NCBI RefSeq assembly: GCF_003477705.1
Contig: NZ_QUDV01000001.1
Location: forward strand, 62,001-126,000
Source: Dorea sp. AF36-15AT
GTDB lineage: Bacteria; Bacillota; Clostridia; Lachnospirales; Lachnospiraceae
Length of the DNA stretch: 64,000 nucleotides
Reading direction: 5' to 3'
Below the pieces are notes generated by a model. The model searched no databases. It was given only the letters and a program-made list of their open reading frames with translations, and was not told the DNA's origin. The position numbers and the translations under genes are program-made. Positions 24,244-32,653 of the stretch are shown here, in pieces (positions within the stretch are counted from its first letter, which is position 1; the number at the start of each line of letters is the position of its first letter).

Positions 24244-26961
24244 TTGAATAGAAAAGAAAAAATATTGCAATGTGTTCGACAAATGGTAGATGAACAGGAA
24301 ACGAAAACCGGAATAGATTCTGGTACGATTGCAGAGGCGTTAGGATTAGAACGAAGTAACGTGAGCAGAGATTTGAATGAATTGGTGCGGGAAGGTCTTG
24401 TAGTAAAATCAGAAAGTAGACCGGTACTGTTTATGGAAGCATCAGTCTGTGAAGAGTTAGTAAAAAAAGCAGAGGAAGAAGACGGTAAAACCGCATTTAG
24501 CAATCTGATAGGCAGGAACGGATCGCTGAAATCTCAAATCGAACAGGGGAAATCAGCAATTTTGTATCCACCAAGAGGCTTACATACACTTTTGGCTGGA
24601 CCGACTGGGACGGGAAAAACAACATTTGCAGAAAAGATGTATGAGTATGCGGCACAATCGGGGATAATTCGTGAAAAGGAAAAACTGATTGTTTTTAATT
24701 GTGCAGAATATGCACAAAATCCTCAGCTGATCCTGTCACAGTTGTTTGGATGTAAAAAAGGAGCCTATACTGGTGCAGAAAAGGATAAAATTGGACTTGT
24801 TGAGCAGGCGGATGGAGGAATTTTGCTGTTGGATGAAATTCACCGCCTGCCTCCGGAAGGTCAGGAGATGCTATTTTTATTGATGGACAAAGGAATTTAT
24901 CGGCGTCTGGGTGAAACAGATAAATTCAGAGAGGCAGATGTACTGATTATCGGTGCTACGACAGAAAATATTAATACAGTTCTTTTAAAGACATTTTTGC
25001 GGCGTATGCCTGTTGTAATCCATTTGCCAGCATTGAATGAACGCCCTATAGTGGAACGTCTGCAGCTGATAGAGATGTTCTTTGTAAATGAACAAAAAAA
25101 GGTGGGAGTGCCGATCAGAGTTTATAAAGAGGCACTCATAGCACTTCTGTTATATTATTGTCCAGGCAATATCGGACAGCTGAAAGCAGATATACAGCTG
25201 GTCTGTGCAAGAGCCTTTTTACAGTATAAGGTAGATAAACTGCAGTATGTTACGGTGGAATTGCCGGTACTGCCTGAGTATATCCAAAAAGGCCGTTTAG
25301 AACATCAAAATCAAAAGAATGATCTGATTGAATTTTTGAGATATTCGGATGATTATCATTTTTTTGAAGGTGAAGAAACAATCGGCAATCAAAAACAGTC
25401 GCTATATGATATTATTTCGGAGAAATATCAGACTTTTAAACAACAGGGAAGAACAAAGGGGCAGATTACAGGGATATTACAGGAAGATCTGGACCAATAT
25501 ATGGAACAGCTGATGGAAAAATATCATGTGACAGATCAGGAGGATGGCAGAAAGAATCTGTTGAAAATTATAAATGCCAATGTGTATTATGCAGTTGAAG
25601 AAGTGATTCAATTTGCAGAAGTGCGGTTGGAAAGAAAATTATCTGAACAGGCTAAGATTGGAATGACAATGCACGTAAATGCCATGCTCGAACGGATTGA
25701 AAACGGAGTTCCGATAAGGGAAGAGGTTGGCAGTGATATTGCATTAAATCATCCGAAAGAATTTCGAGTAGCAAAGACAATTAAAAGGCTACTGGAAGAG
25801 GAACTCGATGTTCAGATACCAGAACGGGAATTGGTATACCTGACAATGTTTTTATGTGTTTCGAATGAACAGATAAAACAGTATACAGGCATATTGGTTA
25901 TGGCTCATGGTAATTCAACTGCGAGCAGTATGTCAGAAGTTGTTAATCAGCTGATGAATACGGATCATTGTAAAGCACTTGATATGCCGTTGGATATGTC
26001 TGCTGAAATTATGTTTGAAAAAGCTGTTGCAATGGTGAAGGAAATCGATGAGGGCAAGGGAGTCCTGCTGCTAACTGATATGGGTTCACTGACCATGATG
26101 GGAGAATTGATTGAACAGAAAACCGGAATTAAAGTGAGAACCATAACACTTGCTTCGACCGCGATTGTGCTGGAAGCATTAAGAAAGTCATTGATGCAAG
26201 ATATGTCCTTGGATGAAATCTATGCAGATTTGAAACAGGCATTTCAGTTCTTGATAAAGAATCAAGATGAGAAGAAGAATATGGGGTGTATTCAGCGCAG
26301 GATTATAACGACATGTTTTACCGGACAGGGAACAGCTGTAAAAATCAAAGATATTATCATGGAAATGCTCCCAGGAGCATTGAAAGATATGGTGCATATA
26401 CAGTGTATGGATTTCAGGCAGGCCGCAGACGTGCAGAATGGGAAAGAGGGATTGCGGCGGAAAAGGATTGATGCTGTAGTTGGAACAGTAGATTTGAAAT
26501 TGGACGGTGTACCGTATATTTCTGTCGATGAATTGATTGCGGGAGAGGGAATGCGCCGGCTAGAACATATCTTATCGAATGCATCGGATTTGAATATTTC
26601 GAATGAACAGGAGAGCGATGTAAAGACAGAAATATTGGCTGAGACGCTTTCGGGGATACTGGCTTTTCTTAATCCGGCAAAGATTATTCCATTGCTACTG
26701 AAATCGTTTGAGGAACTGACGACTCAGGAGAAAAACAGAAAGGATATTAAATTTCGTTATGTAATTCATACGGCATGTATGCTGGAACGTATTATGCAGG
26801 GAGAAATTATACAGCATAAACAGACGGAAGAGATAAAAAAGAAGTATGAGACATTGTTTAATAGAATCAAGCAGAGTTTGGAAGATATTGAACATATGTT
26901 GCATATTGATATTCCGGATTCAGAAATTGTGTATTTGATAGAAATGATGGAAAATATATAA
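24244..26961 (+). CDS. LevR/ManR-type sigma-54 transcriptional activator with PRD domains
   Basis: About 905 residues. Order: an N-terminal winged HTH (NRKEKILQCVRQ, SNVSRDLNELVREGLV), an AAA+ sigma-54-interaction domain with Walker A GPTGTGKTTFAEK, the sigma-contacting loop GAYTGA and Walker B GGILLLDEIH, a first PRD, an EIIA-Man-like domain (VMAHGNSTASSM with phosphorylatable His), an EIIB-like segment (CFTGQGTAVKIK) and a second PRD at the C-terminus. This is the LevR layout, in which PTS phosphorylation tunes activation. TTG at 24244 has AGAGAGGG 8 bases upstream; an in-frame ATG at 24193 (17 residues longer) has no ribosome binding site. It sits between the two sigma-54 operons it likely activates. 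Confidence 0.93.
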   Translation: MNRKEKILQCVRQMVDEQETKTGIDSGTIAEALGLERSNVSRDLNELVREGLVVKSESRPVLFMEASVCEELVKKAEEEDGKTAFSNLIGRNGSLKSQIEQGKSAILYPPRGLHTLLAGPTGTGKTTFAEKMYEYAAQSGIIREKEKLIVFNCAEYAQNPQLILSQLFGCKKGAYTGAEKDKIGLVEQADGGILLLDEIHRLPPEGQEMLFLLMDKGIYRRLGETDKFREADVLIIGATTENINTVLLKTFLRRMPVVIHLPALNERPIVERLQLIEMFFVNEQKKVGVPIRVYKEALIALLLYYCPGNIGQLKADIQLVCARAFLQYKVDKLQYVTVELPVLPEYIQKGRLEHQNQKNDLIEFLRYSDDYHFFEGEETIGNQKQSLYDIISEKYQTFKQQGRTKGQITGILQEDLDQYMEQLMEKYHVTDQEDGRKNLLKIINANVYYAVEEVIQFAEVRLERKLSEQAKIGMTMHVNAMLERIENGVPIREEVGSDIALNHPKEFRVAKTIKRLLEEELDVQIPERELVYLTMFLCVSNEQIKQYTGILVMAHGNSTASSMSEVVNQLMNTDHCKALDMPLDMSAEIMFEKAVAMVKEIDEGKGVLLLTDMGSLTMMGELIEQKTGIKVRTITLASTAIVLEALRKSLMQDMSLDEIYADLKQAFQFLIKNQDEKKNMGCIQRRIITTCFTGQGTAVKIKDIIMEMLPGALKDMVHIQCMDFRQAADVQNGKEGLRRKRIDAVVGTVDLKLDGVPYISVDELIAGEGMRRLEHILSNASDLNISNEQESDVKTEILAETLSGILAFLNPAKIIPLLLKSFEELTTQEKNRKDIKFRYVIHTACMLERIMQGEIIQHKQTEEIKKKYETLFNRIKQSLEDIEHMLHIDIPDSEIVYLIEMMENI

Positions 26962-26965
26962 GATG

Positions 26966-27015
26966 AAAGTATCGGTTTATGACGCAGGTTATGCGTTATA
27001 GATCGATACTTTTTT
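26966..27015 (+). terminator. Terminator after the activator gene
   Basis: 9-bp stem (26966-26974 with 27004-27012) closing an inner imperfect hairpin, followed by a T-run. Separates the regulator from the PTS operon. Confidence 0.8.
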
Positions 27016-27020
27016 GTCTA

Positions 27021-27049
27021 AACACACTTTATGCAGAAAAACAACACAC
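27021..27049 (+). promoter_or_regulatory. Two AACACAC direct repeats upstream of the PTS promoter
   Basis: AACACAC at 27021-27027 and 27043-27049 (22-base period, two helical turns). The same heptamer forms the inverted repeat at 21194-21220; putative binding site of the LevR-type activator. Confidence 0.55.
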
Positions 27050-27054
27050 AAAGC

Positions 27055-27070
27055 TGGCACGCAATTTGCT
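27055..27070 (+). promoter_or_regulatory. Sigma-54 promoter of the PTS operon
   Basis: TGGCACGCAATTTGCT, full match to the -24/-12 consensus with GG-N10-GC spacing, 42 bases before the first EIIA gene. Confidence 0.9.
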
Positions 27071-27111
27071 CTATAAATAAGTAAAAGAAAAAAGAAATGA
27101 GGTGATGGGTA

Positions 27112-27507
27112 ATGATTGGTGTGTTAGTTGTGACTCACGGAGATTTCAGCGAGTCCATTATTAAAAGTATGGAGTTGATTTTCGGTCATCACGATAAGCT
27201 GGAAGCACTGACATTAAATCATGGCGATGATGTGCGTGAACTATTGCGCAAGGTAAGAGAGAAATCTAAAGAATTAGATGATGGTGACGGTGTGATCGTT
27301 CTTGTCGATCTGCTTGGCGGAAGTCCCTGCAATGTGACTGCATCCTGCTTGAGGGAAGAAAATATTCAATGCGTGACAGGTCTGAATCTACCAATGTTGA
27401 TTAATGTATTGGAGAATAGAACAGAAACTTCACTAAACAGTCTTCCGGAAGTAGCAATGGAAGGAGGAAAAAATGGAATCGTAAATATGAAAGAACTGAT
27501 CAGCTGA
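27112..27507 (+). CDS. Mannose-family PTS EIIA component (first copy)
   Basis: A 131-residue EIIA of the mannose/fructose/sorbose family; it receives phosphate from HPr(His15-P). The phosphorylated residue is His9 in VVTHGDFS; the VLVDLLGGSPCNVTA stretch (about residues 63-77) is the other family hallmark. A GAGGTGATG region provides the ribosome binding site. First gene after the sigma-54 promoter. A second, distinct EIIA gene lies at 28010. Confidence 0.92.
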   Translation: MIGVLVVTHGDFSESIIKSMELIFGHHDKLEALTLNHGDDVRELLRKVREKSKELDDGDGVIVLVDLLGGSPCNVTASCLREENIQCVTGLNLPMLINVLENRTETSLNSLPEVAMEGGKNGIVNMKELIS

Positions 27508-27525
27508 TGAAGAGGTGATTAATTG

Positions 27526-27990
27526 ATGAATGAAATATTTTTTCGGGTTGATGAACGTTTGGTTCATGGACAGATTCTTTTTAAATGGCTCGAACATGCG
27601 TCATGCAGTAAATTATATATCATTGATGATCAGGTGGCAACGGATCCTATTTTACAAGGTGTACTAACAATGACGGTTCCTGAGTCTGTAGAAGTGTTTT
27701 TTTATAGTGCAGATGAAGGTGCTGAAGCTGTTATGATAGCGGATGCAAATGTACTTGTACTGTTAAGAACATTGGATACATTGTGGAGAATATATGAGAA
27801 GGGAACTGAAATCAAAACAGTAAATATCTGCAGGCTTCCATTTGCTCCTGGCAAAAAGAAATTATATGAAAATATATATGTGTCTGGGCATGAAGAAGAA
27901 ATTATAAAAAGTTTGACGGAGGATGGGACAGTTCTTTATATACAGATGGTTCCAGATAATGAAGCAGTGTATATCAGAGATCTTATATAA
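27526..27990 (+). CDS. Mannose-family PTS EIIB component (first copy)
   Basis: A 154-residue EIIB with the phosphorylation-site motif RVDERLVHGQILFKW (His near residue 14), which accepts phosphate from EIIA and passes it to the sugar at EIIC/EIID. TTG at 27523 and ATG at 27526 are adjacent; ATG is preferred (AGAGGTG at 27511-27517). The gene lies 18 bases downstream of the first EIIA. Confidence 0.92.
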   Translation: MNEIFFRVDERLVHGQILFKWLEHASCSKLYIIDDQVATDPILQGVLTMTVPESVEVFFYSADEGAEAVMIADANVLVLLRTLDTLWRIYEKGTEIKTVNICRLPFAPGKKKLYENIYVSGHEEEIIKSLTEDGTVLYIQMVPDNEAVYIRDLI

Positions 27991-28009
27991 CAGCAAAGAG
28001 GAAAATTGT

Positions 28010-28393
28010 ATGAAAACAAAAATAATACTGTTAACACATGGAGGCTGGGGAGAAGAATTATTACAATCTGCTCAGATGGTTGTAGGAAAAATAGAATGCT
28101 GTGAAACACTGAGCCTGATGCCGGAGGATTCCATTTCTAATTATATGCAGCGCATAGATGCAGCGATAGAAAATGCAGAAAATGTTTTGCTATTGACTGA
28201 TCTGGCAGGGGGAACACCGTCGAATATAGCCGGTGTCTATGCAAAGAAGTATGGAACGGTCTATGCAGTATGTGGTTTGAATATGGAAATGCTGATATGT
28301 GCGGATAATCTGAGAAATACGTATTACGGTGGAGAACTTGTTGACAAGATAGAAATAGCAGTAAAAGAAAAAATATTAAATTTAAAAAGATAG
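28010..28393 (+). CDS. Mannose-family PTS EIIA component (second copy)
   Basis: A 127-residue EIIA with His10 in LLTHGGWGEELL and LLLTDLAGGTPSNIAG near residues 62-77. The start at 28010 has AGAGGA just upstream; the longer frame overlaps the preceding gene and lacks a site. It is clearly diverged from the first EIIA, so this is not a recent duplication. Confidence 0.92.
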   Translation: MKTKIILLTHGGWGEELLQSAQMVVGKIECCETLSLMPEDSISNYMQRIDAAIENAENVLLLTDLAGGTPSNIAGVYAKKYGTVYAVCGLNMEMLICADNLRNTYYGGELVDKIEIAVKEKILNLKR

Positions 28394-28405
28394 GAGAGGA
28401 TTAGT

Positions 28406-28897
28406 ATGGCAAAAATTTCATTAGTACGCCTGGATAGTCGTTTGATTCATGGGCAGGTTATCACAAAATGGGTGAAGATTGCGAAAGCGAATCGGATTAT
28501 TATCATTGATGACGAATTATCAAAAGATGATTTTATGGTCATGATCTATGCGGCTGCCGCACCAAAAAATGTGTCTGTTGAGATTATATCAGTTGATAAG
28601 GCAGCAGAGGAATGGGAAAAAGATGAATTTGGAACGGGAACGGTGATGTTGTTGTTTAAAGATGTTGAATCATGTATGCGGACAGCACAGAAGGGCGTTC
28701 CGATTTCTAGCTTGCAGATTGGGGGCATACCAAGCGAACCAGGGCGAGTGACGATATTGCGTGCGGTTTCATTGAATCAGGTGGATATGGATCTGTTAGA
28801 TGAAATGCATCAAAAAGGAACTGAAATTTATATTCATATCATACCGGAAGAACCAAGAATGGATTTCGATAAGATTAAAAGAACGTTTGAGGGATAG
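28406..28897 (+). CDS. Mannose-family PTS EIIB component (second copy)
   Basis: A 163-residue EIIB with LVRLDSRLIHGQVITKWVK (phosphorylatable His near residue 15) and the usual C-terminal part (IPSEPGR, IYIHIIPEEP). GGAGAGG precedes the ATG. Longer than the first EIIB and closer to the usual family length; directly upstream of EIIC, so probably the canonical partner of the permease. Confidence 0.92.
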   Translation: MAKISLVRLDSRLIHGQVITKWVKIAKANRIIIIDDELSKDDFMVMIYAAAAPKNVSVEIISVDKAAEEWEKDEFGTGTVMLLFKDVESCMRTAQKGVPISSLQIGGIPSEPGRVTILRAVSLNQVDMDLLDEMHQKGTEIYIHIIPEEPRMDFDKIKRTFEG

Positions 28898-28909
28898 GAG
28901 GATAAGATT

Positions 28910-29653
28910 ATGGTATTTGCATTAGCATTAGCAGCAGGAATTTGGTGGTGGATCGGACAAAGTAAAATGGGATATACATTTCATGCGGTTATCTGTCAAC
29001 CGATTGTGATGGCACTTCCTTTTGGAATTATTGCAGGAGATGTCGGTACAGCGATGAAAATAGGAGCAAATGTAGAAATGGTATATCTTGGAATGGTAGC
29101 AGCTGGAGCAAATATTCCAGCAGATGAATGTCTGGCAGGATGTATTTCAATTCCAATTGCGTTATTAACCGGAATGGATCCTGCAGCAGCAGTGACACTA
29201 GCCGTTCCATTTGGTCTGCTGGGCGTATTTCAGGATCAGATTAGAAGAACGTTACAGGCAGTGTTTGCGCATAAGGCAGATGCTTATGCAGAACAGGGAA
29301 ATGTAAAAGGAATCGAACGCTGTGCGGTTGCGTATCCTCTTGCACTGGGATTTTTATTGAGATTCCCGATTGTATTTGCGGCTATTTATCTGGGAGCAGA
29401 TGTTGTAGAGAAGTTATTGGATGTGATTCCGGAATGGCTTACACACGGATTGTCAGTTACTGGATCAACACTCCCTGCATTAGGATTTGCAATTACGATT
29501 TTTATTATTGGCAAAAATATTTATCTTCCATTTTTTATTATTGGATTTTTTGCGGTTCAGTATTTGGGAATTAGCACAATGGCAGCTGCAATCTTTGGAA
29601 CATGCATAGCATTATTGATCACGTTCCTGCGCAGAGAACAGATGGCCAAGTAA
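28910..29653 (+). CDS. Mannose-family PTS EIIC component
   Basis: Membrane permease subunit, 247 residues, with about seven to eight hydrophobic segments and the motif GANIPADECLAGCISIPIALLTG (EIIC-Man signature region, about residues 64-87). AGGAGG precedes the ATG. Forms the transport channel together with EIID, encoded next. Confidence 0.93.
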   Translation: MVFALALAAGIWWWIGQSKMGYTFHAVICQPIVMALPFGIIAGDVGTAMKIGANVEMVYLGMVAAGANIPADECLAGCISIPIALLTGMDPAAAVTLAVPFGLLGVFQDQIRRTLQAVFAHKADAYAEQGNVKGIERCAVAYPLALGFLLRFPIVFAAIYLGADVVEKLLDVIPEWLTHGLSVTGSTLPALGFAITIFIIGKNIYLPFFIIGFFAVQYLGISTMAAAIFGTCIALLITFLRREQMAK

Positions 29654-29667
29654 AGGAGGGGATTCAA

Positions 29668-30510
29668 ATGGAGAATACAGTTGAAAAAAAGATGAATAGT
29701 AAAGAGCAGGTATTGTTGACAAAGAAAGATATCAATAAATCATTTTACAGATGGTATTTTGATGCTGAGGTGTCCAATTGTTACGAAAGACAGCAGGGAG
29801 TAGCGTTTTGTTATAGTATGATTCCTTGTTTGAAGAAGCTGTATACCGACAAAGGGGAATTGAGCGGAGCACTGCTCAGGCATTTGAACTTTTTTAATTC
29901 TCAGGGTACATGGAGTACACCGATTCATGGAATTACATTGTCTATGGAAGAAGAGCGTGCTAGCGAGGGTGAAATTACAGATGGAGCAATTACAGGTATT
30001 AAGACCGGATTAATGGGTCCATTAGCAGGAATCGGAGATACAATTGACTGGGGCACATTGAAAACCATCATATATGGAATTGCAGTGACATTTGGAATTA
30101 CCGGAAATGTACTTGGAGCAATTATTCCATTTGCATTTATGTTGATTACGTTTTTCATAGGAAAAAATCTGTGGGCGTTGGGATACAAGATTGGAAAGGA
30201 ATCTGTAAAAAATATTTTGCAGGCAGGATGGATCAAGGAACTGATTTCTGCAACAAGTATTCTGGGACTGTTCATGATGGGAGCATTAAGTGCTTCATAT
30301 GTAACACTTACAACTGCCCTTAAGTTTAAAATTGCAGGAACTGAGATTATTCTGCAGGACATTTTGGATAGCATAGCTCCTGGAATTCTTCCTTTGTTAG
30401 TAGTCTTCGGCATTTATTATATTTTGAAAAATAAGAGCCAGAAATATGGACGGATTTCACTGGGGATCGTGTTGATATGTATTTTAGGTGCATTTATTGG
30501 GCTGTTTTAG
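29668..30510 (+). CDS. Mannose-family PTS EIID component
   Basis: Second membrane subunit, 280 residues. LTKKDINKSFYRWYF at the N-terminus, HLNFFNSQGTW, and GIKTGLMGPLAGIGDTIDWGTL are EIID signatures; C-terminal hydrophobic segments follow. The start at 29668 is set by the strong AAAGGAGGGG 8-16 bases upstream; an earlier ATG would lie inside the EIIC gene. Confidence 0.93.
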   Translation: MENTVEKKMNSKEQVLLTKKDINKSFYRWYFDAEVSNCYERQQGVAFCYSMIPCLKKLYTDKGELSGALLRHLNFFNSQGTWSTPIHGITLSMEEERASEGEITDGAITGIKTGLMGPLAGIGDTIDWGTLKTIIYGIAVTFGITGNVLGAIIPFAFMLITFFIGKNLWALGYKIGKESVKNILQAGWIKELISATSILGLFMMGALSASYVTLTTALKFKIAGTEIILQDILDSIAPGILPLLVVFGIYYILKNKSQKYGRISLGIVLICILGAFIGLF

Positions 30511-30550
30511 CAGATTGAAATAAAATGTGCGTAGGGTAAGGAGAAAGACA

Positions 30551-31429
30551 ATGATATTATCAATGGCAGAAATATTAAATGATGCAAAAAAAAGAAAATA
30601 TGGCGTGGCAGCACCAAATGTGTTTAGCAGTATTACTGTGAAAGCATGTTTTGAGGCAGCAGAAGAGATGCATGCACCGATTATCCTTGATTGTGCAGGA
30701 ATGCCTTTTTTAGAAGAAACGGCTGAGATTGCAAGGTTTTATGAAAGAAAATATCCAAATGTGTATGCAGCATTGAATTTGGATCATGGTGGTCCGTATG
30801 AAGAAATTGTAAGTGCGATTCGTTTTGGGTTTAGCTCAGTGATGATAGACCGTTCTATGGTTCCCTACGAAGAGAATGTACGAGAAGTTGCGGAGATTGT
30901 AAAAATTGCACATGCAGTTGGTGTGTCAGTCGAAGCAGAATTGGGACATGTGGGTCAGGGATTTGAATATGAAGAAACAAGAAATGCGGGGCTGACCAAT
31001 CCAGAAGAAGCAGTTTCTTTTGTGAAAGAAACTGGAATAGATTGTCTGGCAGTTGCAGTAGGAACTTCGCATGGAGTATATAAAGGGAAACCGCATTTGG
31101 AATTTGATTTATTGTCAGAACTAAGTGAAAAAATACAGATTCCGCTAGTTCTTCATGGAGGTTCTGGAACAGGTGATGATAATCTTGCGAAAGCAGTATG
31201 CTGTGGTATTCAAAAGGTTAACTTGTTTACGGATTTAAGTAATGCTGGATTAAAGTCTCTGATGAAATATTTAGGCATTGATTGGGATCAGATGCAGCAG
31301 GATGGTACAAAAGGAGAATTTGCCAATATGAAAGCAAATTTGTGTGATGCTGGTCTGGAAGCAGGAAAAGGATACAAGGAATTGCTCTGCCACTATATTG
31401 AATTATTTGGAGGAGTCGGAAAAATTTAA
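30551..31429 (+). CDS. Class II aldolase (fructose/tagatose-bisphosphate aldolase family)
   Basis: Zinc-dependent aldolase of 292 residues that would cleave a phosphorylated ketose into dihydroxyacetone phosphate and an aldehyde. The catalytic Asp and first zinc His are in LNLDHGG (near residue 80), further zinc ligands are in GHVGQG/GTSHGVYKG and LVLHGGSGTG, and the phosphate-binding stretch is KVNLFTDL. Usual HLDH is NLDH here and SHxPF is SMVPY, so the substrate pocket differs from typical FBP/TBP aldolases. The start at 30551 has AAGGAG upstream. Part of the PTS operon. Confidence 0.88.
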   Translation: MILSMAEILNDAKKRKYGVAAPNVFSSITVKACFEAAEEMHAPIILDCAGMPFLEETAEIARFYERKYPNVYAALNLDHGGPYEEIVSAIRFGFSSVMIDRSMVPYEENVREVAEIVKIAHAVGVSVEAELGHVGQGFEYEETRNAGLTNPEEAVSFVKETGIDCLAVAVGTSHGVYKGKPHLEFDLLSELSEKIQIPLVLHGGSGTGDDNLAKAVCCGIQKVNLFTDLSNAGLKSLMKYLGIDWDQMQQDGTKGEFANMKANLCDAGLEAGKGYKELLCHYIELFGGVGKI

Positions 31430-31447
31430 GAAAGTTGGGGAAAGATT

Positions 31448-32620
31448 ATGAAGAATTTTAGATTTACTTGCCCGACCACGTTTGTGTTTGGCAAGGGGGT
31501 TGAAGCAGAAGCGGGAAAAGAAGTGAAAAAATACGGAACAAAAGTATTGTTGCATTATGGCGGCGGTCATATTAAAAAGGATGGATTATATGACAGGATT
31601 GTTCAGGCACTAAAAGGAGAAAATCTAGAAGTATATGAACTTGGCGGCGTGAAAGCCAATCCAGATATTGGTCTTGTACGTGAAGGAATCAGTCTTTGCA
31701 AGAAGGAAAAAATCGATGTTATTCTTGCTGTAGGTGGAGGAAGTGTGATTGATTCGGCAAAAGCTATCGGAATTGGTAGATATTATGATGGAGATGTATG
31801 GGACTTTTTCACGAAAAAGACCCCAGTAGAAAAGATGATGCCTTTAGGCGTTGTGCTTACAATACCAGCAACCGGAAGCGAAGCAAGTAATACAACGGTA
31901 GTTACAAATTCTGAAAATGGACATATGAAACGAGCACTGTCACATGAATGTCTCCGACCAGATTTTGCACTTATGAATCCTGAACTGACTTATACGCTTC
32001 CGGCTTATCAGACAGCAGCAGGAGGAGTTGATATCTTATCTCATATTATGGAGAGATATTTTACGAATGAAGAAGACTGTGAATTAACAGACAGACAATG
32101 CGAAGCACTTATGAAAACAGTGATCAAGCAGTTGCCAGTAGTAATGGAGAAACCAGAAGATTATGCTGCCAGAGCAGAAGTGATGTGGGCTGGTACAATG
32201 GCACATAATGGTGTATTAGGAGTCGGACGTGTAGAAGACTGGGGAAGTCATATGTTGGGTCATGAACTAAGTGCATATTATGATATGACACATGGTGCAA
32301 CACTTTCCATTATTATTCCGCATTGGATGGAATATGTGTATCAGAATAACATAGCAAGATTTGTGAAATATGCAGTGGATGTGTGGGGAATTGAAAATGA
32401 TGTATTTCATCCGGAAGAAACCGCAGTGCGTGGCATTCAAAAAACAAAAGAGTTTTTCAAGTCATTAGGATTGCCAGTTTCTTTTGCAGATGCCGGAATT
32501 GATGGAGAAAAAATCGAAGAGATGGCAGAGAACTGTACGAAATTCGGAAGTGTAGGACACTTTATTAAGCTAAATAAAGAAGACTGTGTTCAAATTTATC
32601 AGGCTTCCTTAGAAAGATAA
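31448..32620 (+). CDS. Iron-type (group III) alcohol dehydrogenase
   Basis: 390-residue NAD(P)H-dependent alcohol dehydrogenase of the butanol-dehydrogenase/YqhD kind. The N-terminus FTCPTTFVFGKGVEAEAGKE and AVGGGSVIDSAKAIGIG (about residues 97-113) form the cofactor site; metal ligands fall in GGVDILSHIMERYF and the HMLGHELSAYYDMTHGATL region. In this operon it would reduce the aldehyde released by the aldolase and so dispose of reducing equivalents; that role is inferred from context. Confidence 0.9.
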   Translation: MKNFRFTCPTTFVFGKGVEAEAGKEVKKYGTKVLLHYGGGHIKKDGLYDRIVQALKGENLEVYELGGVKANPDIGLVREGISLCKKEKIDVILAVGGGSVIDSAKAIGIGRYYDGDVWDFFTKKTPVEKMMPLGVVLTIPATGSEASNTTVVTNSENGHMKRALSHECLRPDFALMNPELTYTLPAYQTAAGGVDILSHIMERYFTNEEDCELTDRQCEALMKTVIKQLPVVMEKPEDYAARAEVMWAGTMAHNGVLGVGRVEDWGSHMLGHELSAYYDMTHGATLSIIIPHWMEYVYQNNIARFVKYAVDVWGIENDVFHPEETAVRGIQKTKEFFKSLGLPVSFADAGIDGEKIEEMAENCTKFGSVGHFIKLNKEDCVQIYQASLER

Positions 32621-32653
32621 ATATTATGTAAAAGCAGGAAAGAAGGTACTTAT

